This document shows, one piece after another, positions 1-6,233 of a stretch of 8,312 nucleotides of DNA. The notes under the pieces were generated by a model that was not told where the DNA came from, did not search any database, and saw nothing but the letters and a program-made list of their open reading frames with translations. Each line of letters starts with the position of its first letter. Positions within the stretch are counted from its first letter, which is position 1. Source of the stretch: Candidatus Gastranaerophilales bacterium (GTDB taxonomy: Bacteria; Cyanobacteriota; Vampirovibrionia; Gastranaerophilales; Gastranaerophilaceae); NCBI GenBank assembly GCA_900548405.1, contig UNSJ01000060.1, positions 1-8,312 of the forward strand. Direction: 5' to 3'. The position numbers and the translations under genes were made by a program.

Positions 1-40
1 TTCCAATTGACGTAACAGCTTCTTTACTAAACTTTCTCAT
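1..40 (-). CDS. Start of an unidentified gene, cut by the window edge
   Basis: An ATG at 40..38 opens a frame on the minus strand that continues off the left edge; 13 complete codons are visible (MRKFSKEAVTSIG). A good Shine-Dalgarno, AAAGGAG at 53..47, lies 6 bases upstream, so this looks like a true start. It follows the rplL terminator. In many bacteria rpoB comes next after rplL, but these residues do not look like the RpoB N-terminus I would expect. I do not recognise the protein, and 13 residues are too few to assign one. Confidence 0.55.
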   Translation of the reverse strand, partial: MRKFSKEAVTSIG

Positions 41-115
41 AAATTGCTCCTTTCTTAATATAGCTTCCTGCCAACATATTTATTATAACAAATTTTCATA
101 TCATATTCAAGTAAT

Positions 116-147
116 AAAAAACCCCTCTTTATAAAGAGGGGTTTTTC
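116..147 (-). terminator. Intrinsic terminator after rplL (bidirectional)
   Basis: Positions 117-146 form a perfect 30-base palindrome: AAAAACCCCTCTTT and its complement, with a GC-rich CCCCTC/GAGGGG stem flanked by A and T runs. Read on the minus strand, the hairpin ends in a run of six T (121..116), the classic intrinsic terminator. The symmetry means it could also stop plus-strand transcription. It lies about 25 bases past the rplL stop and closes the rplJ-rplL unit. Confidence 0.93.
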
Positions 148-172
148 AATATCAATTACTGTAATCAATTGA

Positions 173-547
173 CTATTTGATTTCAACAGTTGCACCAGCA
201 GCTTCAAGTTGTTTTTTGATAGCTTCAGCGTCTTCTTTTTTAACGCCTTCTTTAACTGCTTTAGGAGCACCGTCAACTAAATCTTTAGCTTCTTTCAAGC
301 CAAGACCTGTGATAGTTCTAACTTCTTTTAATACAGCGATTTTGTTAGCACCTGCAGAAGCCAAGATTACGCTTACTTCTGATGCTTCATCAGCTGCTGC
401 TTCACCTGCTGCTGCTGGAGCTGCTGCTACTGCAACAGGAGCTGCTGCAGATACGCCGAATTTTTCTTCCATAGCTTTTACTAATTCAGCTGCTTCTAAC
501 AAAGTTAATTTTTCAATTGATTCTAAAATTGTTTCTACGTTACTCAT
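173..547 (-). CDS. rplL: Large ribosomal subunit protein bL12 (L7/L12)
   Basis: Stalk protein of the 50S subunit. Dimers bind the C-terminal helix of uL10 and recruit and activate translational GTPases such as EF-Tu and EF-G. The 124-residue length is normal. Residues 1-30 are the dimerisation domain, about 32-53 are the Ala-rich flexible hinge, and 54-124 are the globular factor-binding domain, with the family hallmark [16 protein letters not shown] at 81-96. The start at 547 has AAGGAG at 560..555, 7 bases upstream. It lies 71 bases after rplJ and before a strong terminator, and has its own strong ribosome site, consistent with the need for several bL12 copies per uL10. Assignment is secure. 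Confidence 0.98.
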   Translation of the reverse strand: MSNVETILESIEKLTLLEAAELVKAMEEKFGVSAAAPVAVAAAPAAAGEAAADEASEVSVILASAGANKIAVLKEVRTITGLGLKEAKDLVDGAPKAVKEGVKKEDAEAIKKQLEAAGATVEIK

Positions 548-610
548 TATTTTTCTCCTTTTAATTTTTTAATTTGTACTCAAATGATTTATCGAATTAA
601 CGATATTTTC

Positions 611-631
611 AAAAACTGTTATGCAGTTTTT
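611..631 (-). other. Hairpin over the rplJ stop codon
   Basis: AAAAACTG at 611-618 is complementary to CAGTTTTT at 624-631, giving an 8-bp stem with a 5-base loop that contains the rplJ TAA. A second small inverted repeat, TATCG/CGATA, lies at 590-605. The stem is A/T-heavy and is not followed by a clean U tract, so it is a poor terminator. It may be an RNA processing or weak attenuation site between rplJ and rplL, or chance in AT-rich DNA. Confidence 0.3.
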
Positions 632-1140
632 TGATCTCTAACAGCAGCCATAGTTCTTGTAAGTTGTGACATAACTGCATTGATAGATCCAACGATACCT
701 GAAGCAGGTGAGTTGATAGAACCGAGAATTTTTGCAAGAAGTTCTTCTTTTGAAGGCATTTTTGCAAGTTCCTCAGCTTCTTTAGCTGATAAGAATTTAC
801 CATCTAAAGCACCACCAAGAATAGCACCTTTTTTAGTATCTTTAATAAATTTTGCAACTGCTTTTGCAGGACTTACTTGATCTTCATATCCAAACGCAAT
901 AGCGATAGGACCTGTTAAAGAATCAGCAAGAACTTCAAATTCAGTTCCCTTAACAGCGATTTTAGCCAATGTATTTTTAGTTACCATGTAATCACCGCCG
1001 TCTTTTTGCAAAGCACGTCTTAAGTTAGTGATTTCTTCTACTGAGTAACCTTTGTATTCAGTTAAAATTGCTACTTGGGCTTTTTCTACTTTTGCTTTTA
1101 TAGCATCTATTTTTTCAGATTTAAAAGCTTTTGTTGCCAT
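619..1140 (-). CDS. rplJ: Large ribosomal subunit protein uL10
   Basis: Base of the 50S stalk. It binds 23S rRNA through its N-terminal domain and bL12 dimers through its C-terminal helix, and as the L10(L12)4 complex it represses its own mRNA. The 173 residues match the family. Visible features are the N-terminal MATKAFKSEKIDAIKAK, EYKGYSVEEI at 28-37, KNTLAKIA at 55-62, LTGPIAIAFGYED at 75-87, and a C-terminal helix from about 143 to 173. The frame is open upstream to 1230, but the start at 1140 is chosen because AAAGGAGC (1153..1146) sits just upstream and family similarity begins here; an upstream ATG at 1230 would lie inside the leader hairpin. It precedes rplL. The usual upstream rplK-rplA pair is missing; a membrane protein gene and the L10 leader lie there instead. 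Confidence 0.97.
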   Translation of the reverse strand: MATKAFKSEKIDAIKAKVEKAQVAILTEYKGYSVEEITNLRRALQKDGGDYMVTKNTLAKIAVKGTEFEVLADSLTGPIAIAFGYEDQVSPAKAVAKFIKDTKKGAILGGALDGKFLSAKEAEELAKMPSKEELLAKILGSINSPASGIVGSINAVMSQLTRTMAAVRDQKTA

Positions 1141-1175
1141 GTTTAGCTCCTTTGTTTTACAAATTATATTTATCG

Positions 1176-1234
1176 ACCTGTATAAAATATAAAAGATTTT
1201 GCATCCTTCATATTTGGACCGCAAAATCACAGGT
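1176..1234 (-). terminator. Candidate rplJ attenuator hairpin
   Basis: On the minus strand GATTTTGC (1228..1221) is perfectly complementary to GCAAAATC (1202..1195). The stem continues inward through GTCC/GGAT with one bulged G, and is followed by TTTTATATTTTAT. Outside this, ACCTGT (1234..1229) pairs with ACAGGT (1181..1176). A hairpin followed by a U-rich tract between an L10 leader and rplJ is what transcription attenuation, as known for the Bacillus subtilis rplJL leader, would need. The U tract is interrupted, so terminator strength is uncertain. Confidence 0.55.
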
Positions 1235-1266
1235 TAACAAATCTATTTAAATATTTCGACTGTTTT

Positions 1267-1424
1267 ACCTCGGTTAGCTTGTGTTTTAAGGGAATGGTTT
1301 ATTTGGAATCCTTTAAGGTTGCCTTTTATCTTATTTAAAGACTGCCCTTCAAAGTCCTGCTCCGCTCAGCGCCCCCTTAAGGTTACGCCACCCGGACCAC
1401 CCCCGCTAACTGTCTGCGGTTGTA
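1267..1424 (-). promoter_or_regulatory. Ribosomal protein L10 leader (autoregulatory kink-turn)
   Basis: Read 5' to 3' on the minus strand, ACCGCAGACAGTTAGC (1420..1405) pairs with GCTAACCGAGGT (1278..1267). ACC pairs with GGT, GTTAGC with GCTAAC, and the unpaired GCAGACA against CGA forms the kink-turn that defines the L10 leader family and binds L10(L12)4. A second stem fits above it: GGGGGTGGT (1404..1396) with ACCATTCCC (1298..1290), all nine pairs allowing two G-U. The motif CTTAA just before the 3' arm (1291..1287) also agrees with my memory of the family. The roughly 100-base interior is longer than usual for this leader and contains a GC-rich block. The element lies directly after a promoter and 126 bases before rplJ, as expected. 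A covariance search (Rfam L10_leader) would settle it. Confidence 0.85.
1351..1420. other. GC-rich block inside the L10 leader
   Basis: 45 of these 70 bases are G or C (64%), against 16 of 70 just upstream (1421-1490) and 18 of 70 at 1141-1210. Only about 25 of the 70 bases belong to the kink-turn and second stem. The rest (about 1351-1395) has no coding frame I can defend and holds small inverted repeats such as CCTTAAGG (1375-1382). An imperfect direct repeat, CCTTTAAGGTTGCC (1310-1323) and CCTTAAGGTTACGCC (1375-1389), brackets part of it. It could be an inserted dispersed repeat or an enlarged leader arm. Confidence 0.5.
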
Positions 1425-1429
1425 AATCA

Positions 1430-1458
1430 ATAGTACTTTAAAACATTTTAAAAATCAA
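1430..1458 (-). promoter_or_regulatory. Candidate sigma-70-type promoter of rplJ-rplL
   Basis: TTGATT (1458..1453) and TACTAT (1435..1430) are separated by exactly 17 bases, each matching 4 of 6 consensus positions. The predicted start, about 1423, would place the L10 kink-turn at the very 5' end of the transcript. No terminator is visible between the preceding gene (stop at 1467) and this site, so read-through from the upstream operon is also possible. Confidence 0.55.
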
Positions 1459-1466
1459 TAGGGTTG

Positions 1467-2390
1467 TTAATTTTTCTTAACCAATGACCAGACTTCACAT
1501 TCGTCTACTACATTATATATGCCCTTTAAAAATGGTTCATACATAGGTTCGTTGATAAGTTCATAACGCATACAGAAATTTCCCAGACATACAGCTTCAT
1601 TATGGTTTCTCAACGCGAGAAGTTTTTCTAAAGTCGGATAAACTATATTTTTAAAGTTAGTATTATTATCGTAAACATCAATTGCAATATAACTGTATAA
1701 AGCCCATTTCTTTTTCATCATATTGGTTCTTATCCTGTTAACCGATAAATCAATATAATGAAGCAAGTTGTCAACTTTATCAAAATCTTCAAGCAAAATC
1801 AGCATTTTATCGCCTGTCTTCGCGAACTTACATCCTTCTATATTTTTTATTGAAGCGTAAAAAGTTTTAAATGCCTCATCTTCTTTTTCTTTAATACCTG
1901 CACTTGCATCGCCGCCCCAGCAAGCATCAACCAGCATATTTTTAGCACAAAATTGCACAAGAACAGCGACATTGTTGCTTTGTTTTATATTTTTTTCGAC
2001 TTCTTTTTGAAGTTTTTTATTGAATTTTTCTTCAATATGGTTTTCGCATTTATTTATTTGAAGCTCAATAAAATCAACTGATTTATGAATATAATACTTT
2101 GATTTTGTAATAGCGAAAACAATTGCAACCGCAATCAAATCAAACAACAGAAGCGAACCATCAATATAAACTCCGCCCATCATGACTTCCTGATGATAAA
2201 ATAATTTCATCATGTCTGTAATTGCATCGGCAATCGGTCTTGCAAAATCAAAGGCTGTAACATTTATAAGGGTTAAAAACCAGTATGTTGCAGTTAAAAA
2301 TACCAAAATCATTAATGTAATTTGAACTACAAACAATATATTTATTATAAACTTTATTATTTTCGATAATAGTTTATAAATTAAAATCAT
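1467..2390 (-). CDS. Membrane protein with a degenerate nucleotide-cyclase-like domain
   Basis: A 307-residue protein I cannot assign by name. Hydrophobic segments lie at about 12-43 and 79-95, a charged, probably coiled-coil linker at 98-138, and a soluble domain at 139-307. That domain follows the order of class III adenylate/guanylate cyclase motifs: NNVAVLVQFCA (139-149) in place of the first metal-binding strand, CKFAKTGDKMLILL (187-200) for K-x-GD, YSYIAIDVY (232-240) for the I-G-I strand, and LEKLLALRNHNEAVCLG (254-270) for the helix plus final strand. The first metal-binding aspartate is not evident, so catalysis is doubtful; the resemblance is inferred from motif spacing and could be wrong. 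The start at 2390 lies 6 bases after the panC stop with GAGGG just upstream, so translation is probably coupled. It is the last gene of the operon before the rplJ leader. Confidence 0.8.
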   Translation of the reverse strand: MILIYKLLSKIIKFIINILFVVQITLMILVFLTATYWFLTLINVTAFDFARPIADAITDMMKLFYHQEVMMGGVYIDGSLLLFDLIAVAIVFAITKSKYYIHKSVDFIELQINKCENHIEEKFNKKLQKEVEKNIKQSNNVAVLVQFCAKNMLVDACWGGDASAGIKEKEDEAFKTFYASIKNIEGCKFAKTGDKMLILLEDFDKVDNLLHYIDLSVNRIRTNMMKKKWALYSYIAIDVYDNNTNFKNIVYPTLEKLLALRNHNEAVCLGNFCMRYELINEPMYEPFLKGIYNVVDECEVWSLVKKN

Positions 2391-2396
2391 TTACCC

Positions 2397-3251
2397 TCAC
2401 ACCAACGCAATATTATCTATTAACCTTACATCACCGATTTTTACAGCTATAAACACAATTGTATTATCATCTGCAATCTTTTTTTCTTCCAAATCATCAG
2501 CATCTCTGAATTCCAAATATTCCAAAGAGTGACTTTGATTAAGGTATGAATAAGCAGTTTCTGTTAAAGCTCTGACATCAGTTATACCATTATTATAACA
2601 TGCTTTTATGTTAAATAAAATTTTACTTAATGCAAGTGCGTTTTTCTTATCTTCTTCTGACAAATATTTATTTCTTGAGCTTAACGCTAAACCGCTTTCT
2701 TCCCTGATAATCGGGCAGGGAATAATTTCTATCGGAATGTTTAAATCTTTAACCATTTTTTTAAGAATTATTAACTGCTGTCTGTCTTTTTCTCCAAAAA
2801 ATGCGTAATCAGGCTGAACAATATTAAATAATTTATTCACAACAGTGCAAACACCGTCAAAGTGCCCAACGCGCGATTTTCCGCACAATTTATCAACATA
2901 GAAAAACGGCGGTATTACATAAGTCAAAAAGTCATTTGACATAATATGTCCTTCACCGTACATTTCTTTTGGACTTGGTGCAAATACAATATTTACGCCT
3001 GCATCATTACAGAGCTTAGCATCCGCTTCAAGAGTTCGGGGGTATTTATCCAAATCTTCGCCGGGACAAAATTGAATAGGGTTAACAAAAACAGATACAA
3101 CCGTTCTGTCGCATTTTGCAACTGCTTTATCAATTAAACTTTTATGACCGTTATGCAAAGCTCCCATTGTAGGAACAAGCCCGACGGTTAAACCTTGTTT
3201 TTTCCACTCTTTTACCTGTTCTCTTACTTCAGCTATTGTATAAACCAACAT
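2397..3251 (-). CDS. panC: Pantothenate synthetase (pantoate-beta-alanine ligase)
   Basis: Cytoplasmic ligase that adenylates pantoate with ATP and transfers it to beta-alanine, giving pantothenate, AMP and pyrophosphate, for coenzyme A synthesis. The 284 residues fit the family. The nucleotidyltransferase signature PTMGALHNGH spans 27-36 (HNGH 33-36). Other marks are FVNPIQF at 55-61, YPRTLEAD at 70-77, RVGHFDGV at 127-134, GEKDRQQL at 153-160, and the adenylate-binding SSRNKYLS at 191-198. The start at 3251 has only a weak purine-rich GAGAGA upstream but gives the family N-terminus. It lies 41 bases after the TPR gene and 6 bases before the cyclase-like membrane protein. Its natural partner PanB is encoded two genes earlier in the same operon. 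Confidence 0.97.
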   Translation of the reverse strand: MLVYTIAEVREQVKEWKKQGLTVGLVPTMGALHNGHKSLIDKAVAKCDRTVVSVFVNPIQFCPGEDLDKYPRTLEADAKLCNDAGVNIVFAPSPKEMYGEGHIMSNDFLTYVIPPFFYVDKLCGKSRVGHFDGVCTVVNKLFNIVQPDYAFFGEKDRQQLIILKKMVKDLNIPIEIIPCPIIREESGLALSSRNKYLSEEDKKNALALSKILFNIKACYNNGITDVRALTETAYSYLNQSHSLEYLEFRDADDLEEKKIADDNTIVFIAVKIGDVRLIDNIALV

Positions 3252-3292
3252 AATATCATCTCTCTTTCAAATACATTATATTACAAATAACA

Positions 3293-4042
3293 TTAAAGTT
3301 TATACTCTTTTCTTTTTTTTGTATATAATTCATCAAAATAATTTTCATTAGAATATATGTTTTTAATTTTCTCTGACTTAGGACACATCTTCAAAGCTTT
3401 ATCAAAATCTTTATCAGATAATACACTTTGTCCTGCTTTTCTGTAAATATAACCTCTTACAGCATAATCAGTACAGTTTGCATTTTTGGGATTTTGTAAT
3501 TTTTTATCAATAGAATTAAGTGCCTGCTTATAGTCATTCTGCAATATATAGTTTATAGCGGTTAGTTGATAAAGTTTTGCATCACTGCAATTTTTTAAAG
3601 CCTTATCATAATCCCTTTTATATATATATAAAGTACATAAATTTACACAAGTATATGGTTCTTTTGACTTTTCATAGTTTTCTATTGCTTTTTTGCCATC
3701 TTCGAAAAAGACCTGGTAAACATTTCCGAGTTCGTAATACATATATGATTTAACAGACGGAAGTATCGCTGTTTGAACAGCTAACTTTGAATAAGATTCA
3801 ATTTCCTCATTTGTTTTTGCAACAGAAAAAGACATCCCTGCAAACCAAAACGGAAGCGATAAAATCATCCCCGCTACACATACAAAAATTAAAAAGAATT
3901 TAATTATTTTATTTTTTATTTCACGCTTTTTAAAAATATCAACCAGACATTTTACGGTTAATATGCAAAATAAAACCAGAGCTGCAAAAGACAATGTGTA
4001 AGTAAGCAAACAAAACAAAAAATCATATTTTATTTCATACAT
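3293..4042 (-). CDS. Membrane-anchored TPR protein
   Basis: A 249-residue protein with two hydrophobic segments (about 9-34 and 47-69) and a soluble C-terminal half of tetratricopeptide-like helix pairs. These appear at about 101-128 (ELGNVYQ, GKKAIENYEKS), 133-157 (RDYDKALKNC), 160-182 (NDYKQALNSI) and 190-220 (GYIYRKAGQ, DKDFDKALKMCP). TPR repeats mediate protein-protein contacts; no enzymatic domain is seen and the partner is unknown. The start at 4042 is preferred because AAGG lies 9 bases upstream; another in-frame ATG six bases earlier (4048) would leave only 3 bases of spacing. The gene sits 17 bases after panB and before panC, so it is co-transcribed with pantothenate genes, but a role in that pathway is not shown. 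Confidence 0.85.
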   Translation of the reverse strand: MYEIKYDFLFCLLTYTLSFAALVLFCILTVKCLVDIFKKREIKNKIIKFFLIFVCVAGMILSLPFWFAGMSFSVAKTNEEIESYSKLAVQTAILPSVKSYMYYELGNVYQVFFEDGKKAIENYEKSKEPYTCVNLCTLYIYKRDYDKALKNCSDAKLYQLTAINYILQNDYKQALNSIDKKLQNPKNANCTDYAVRGYIYRKAGQSVLSDKDFDKALKMCPKSEKIKNIYSNENYFDELYTKKRKEYKL

Positions 4043-4059
4043 TAACATTCACCTTCATT

Positions 4060-4860
4060 TTAAAAAGCTTCATCATCAGACGGAAAAGTACCTTTTTTCA
4101 CATCTTCATCAAATTGTCTGGCGCATTCTAAAATCAATGCCTTCATATCACCATACTTGCGAGCGAATTTAGGTTTGAAATCCGAATATTTTCCGAAAAC
4201 ATCATCAGATACCAAAACTTGCGCGTTACAATATCTGCCTGCTCCGCAAGATATTGTCGGAACTTTTAAATTCTCTGTTATATATTTTGCACTCTCTTGA
4301 GGAACCATTTCCAAAACAATTGAAAACACACCTGCTTTTTCAAGCTCTTTTGCCTGTTTTAAAATTTCTTTGGCAGCATCTTGTGTTTTCCCCTGAATTT
4401 TGTATCCGCCTAGTGTATTTAAGAATTGCGGCGTAAATCCCAAGTGCCCCATAACAGGAATTCCTGATTCAACTAGGCGCTTAATTACATTCAAAATATA
4501 TTCGCTGCAACCTTCAATCTTAACAGCATTTGCTCCGAGTTTTATCATTTCACCACAGTTTTTTACGGCTGATGCAATATCTGTGTGATAACTCATAAAC
4601 GGCATATCCGTAACGACCAGTGCTCTTTGAACACCTTTTGCCACAGCCTTCGTAAAAATTGCCATTTCTTCAACACCGACACTGTGTGTTGTTTCATATC
4701 CGAGCGCCACCATTGCAAGACTGTCACCTATTAATACAATATCAATTCCTGCCTCATCAATATATTTAGCTGTTGAATAATCATAAGCTGTCAAAACAGA
4801 AAATTTTTGATTATTATCTTTAATTTTTTGAATTGTACTGACAGTAACTTTTTTATTCAT
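4060..4860 (-). CDS. panB: Ketopantoate hydroxymethyltransferase
   Basis: First committed enzyme of pantothenate synthesis. It moves a hydroxymethyl group from 5,10-methylene-tetrahydrofolate to alpha-ketoisovalerate, giving ketopantoate, in a Mg2+-dependent TIM barrel in the cytoplasm. The 266 residues are of normal length. Family landmarks are TAYDYSTAKYIDEAGID at 24-40, GDSL at 45-48 (metal-binding Asp46), DMPF at 85-88 (Asp85), KIEG at 114-117 (Lys114, Glu116), GHLGFTPQ at 138-145, the likely catalytic Glu184, and CGAGRYCNAQVLV at 205-217. The last stretch departs slightly from the usual G-I-GAG...GQVLV. The start at 4860 shares one base with the yvcK stop (TAATG), with GGAG (4868..4865) inside the end of yvcK, indicating translational coupling. 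Confidence 0.97.
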   Translation of the reverse strand: MNKKVTVSTIQKIKDNNQKFSVLTAYDYSTAKYIDEAGIDIVLIGDSLAMVALGYETTHSVGVEEMAIFTKAVAKGVQRALVVTDMPFMSYHTDIASAVKNCGEMIKLGANAVKIEGCSEYILNVIKRLVESGIPVMGHLGFTPQFLNTLGGYKIQGKTQDAAKEILKQAKELEKAGVFSIVLEMVPQESAKYITENLKVPTISCGAGRYCNAQVLVSDDVFGKYSDFKPKFARKYGDMKALILECARQFDEDVKKGTFPSDDEAF

Positions 4861-6230
4861 TATACTCCGCAGCCTTGTTTTTCAATATCTTTATCAGGAG
4901 CAAAAATACCTTTGCCCTCATTTTTATGTTCTTTTCTGTACCAGTAATAAATAGCTCTTGCAACACGGTTAGAACTGTGCCTTACAAGGCCTTCTTTGCT
5001 GTCTTCGATTAATTTTCTTGAGAAAAGACTTACACCGAGTTTTTTAAGATTTTCAAAATCTAATTTTACGGGGTATGAACCTGACATTTGATATTTTTGA
5101 GCCAAATTTGAAGGCATAAAATCGTTTACAAGAACAGCATCAACTATTTTTCTGCTTCCTGCATGCTGCATCAATGCATTAATGTGATCAGAAACGCTGT
5201 AACCGTCTGTTTCACCGGGCTGTGTCATAATATTGCAGACATAAATCTTTTTAGCATTAGATTTTGCAATTTCATGAGAAATTTCCTGAATTAAAAGATT
5301 TGGAATAACACTTGTGTATAAACTTCCCGGTCCGAGAATGATTAATTCCGCATCTTTTATAGCTGTAATAACATCATCTAAAGCTTTACAGTTTTGCGGG
5401 TCCGTAAATAATCTTTTTATTTTACCGTGAGCTTCAGGAATATTAGATTCGCCATGAATTATTCTTCCGTCTTCCATTTCGGCAACAAGTTTCATATCAT
5501 CAAGAGTAGAAGGTAAAACCCTGCCTCTGATAGAAAGAACGTTTGAAGATTCTTTTACTGCTCTTACCATATCGCCTGTAATTGAGCAAAGTGCTGTTAA
5601 AAATAAGTTGCCAAAGCTGTGTCCTTCAAGCCCTTCACCTGTTTTAAATCTGTATTGGAACAATTTAGTAACCAAATCTTCATCATCAGCCAAAGCCGCA
5701 ATACAGTTTCTAATATCACCGGGAGGAAGAACACCCATTTCTTCTCTTAATCTTCCTGAACTTCCGCCGTCGTCGCCTACTGTTACAACTGCTGTTATAT
5801 TATTTGTTATATGTTTAATACCTTTTAACAACATAGAAAGTCCTGTTCCGCCGCCTACTGCAACAATTTTAGGACCTCTGTTCAATTTTCTTCTTCTGTA
5901 TAAAGCTTCCAATAAGGTTTGGTTATCCTTGCCGTCTAAAATGGAGAGATTAGTTTTCTGCCATCCTTTAAAGAACATTCCTGCACCGAACATTACAACA
6001 GCAAATGCAACCCATTCGGTTGATATATTCATCGCAATTTTGCGGATAAACTCCATTGTATAAAATACAGGTTTAATATCAAAAAGAATTAAGACACCTA
6101 ATGTCATCATTACCGCACCAAGAAAAATTAGTGCAAACCATCTTTTAACCTGTAATCCGGGCATTAACCATCTTGCTTCTTCCGGCATTTTCATATTATT
6201 TTTAAAATTTTTCATCACCTTATTACTCAT
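4860..6230 (-). CDS. yvcK: YvcK/CofD-like protein (putative gluconeogenesis factor) with N-terminal membrane anchor
   Basis: YvcK proteins have a CofD-like Rossmann fold and in Bacillus bind UDP-sugars and are needed for cell shape and growth on gluconeogenic carbon; the biochemical reaction, if any, is unsettled. The core begins near residue 119: GGGTGLS at 126-132, VGDDGGSSGRLR at 151-162, PPGDIRN at 169-175, GHSFGNLF at 203-210, then LGPGSLYTSV and MTQPGETDGYS. The 456-residue length exceeds the roughly 320 of Firmicute YvcK because residues 1-118 form an extension with two hydrophobic segments (about 32-51 and 71-87), probably tethering the core to the inner face of the membrane. I recall this arrangement in Cyanobacteria. 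It starts 3 bases after the PxpA-like gene and overlaps panB by one base. Confidence 0.93.
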   Translation of the reverse strand: MSNKVMKNFKNNMKMPEEARWLMPGLQVKRWFALIFLGAVMMTLGVLILFDIKPVFYTMEFIRKIAMNISTEWVAFAVVMFGAGMFFKGWQKTNLSILDGKDNQTLLEALYRRRKLNRGPKIVAVGGGTGLSMLLKGIKHITNNITAVVTVGDDGGSSGRLREEMGVLPPGDIRNCIAALADDEDLVTKLFQYRFKTGEGLEGHSFGNLFLTALCSITGDMVRAVKESSNVLSIRGRVLPSTLDDMKLVAEMEDGRIIHGESNIPEAHGKIKRLFTDPQNCKALDDVITAIKDAELIILGPGSLYTSVIPNLLIQEISHEIAKSNAKKIYVCNIMTQPGETDGYSVSDHINALMQHAGSRKIVDAVLVNDFMPSNLAQKYQMSGSYPVKLDFENLKKLGVSLFSRKLIEDSKEGLVRHSSNRVARAIYYWYRKEHKNEGKGIFAPDKDIEKQGCGV

Positions 6231-6233
6231 TTC

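Noticed and set aside
1..40. Calling the partial gene rpoB because it follows rplL.
   Set aside because: The visible 13 residues do not support it, and a strong terminator separates it from rplL.
177..572. A 131-codon plus-strand reading frame rich in Ala and Ser.
   Set aside because: It is antisense to the Ala-rich rplL gene and arises from its codon pattern; no ribosome site or recognisable protein.
1141..1230. Upstream in-frame ATG at 1230 that would extend rplJ by 30 residues.
   Set aside because: The extra residues do not resemble uL10, lie in the leader hairpin region, and a strong AAAGGAGC serves the start at 1140.
1341..1420. The GC-rich block considered as a tRNA, CRISPR repeat or small ORF.
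   Set aside because: It cannot be folded as a tRNA, has no regularly spaced repeats, and no frame has a start with a ribosome site.
3252..3292. A TATAAT-like string between the TPR gene and panC considered as an internal promoter.
   Set aside because: No convincing -35 element, and such strings are expected by chance in AT-rich DNA.
5608..6063. A 151-codon plus-strand reading frame.
   Set aside because: It is entirely antisense to the conserved core of yvcK and shows no recognisable domain.
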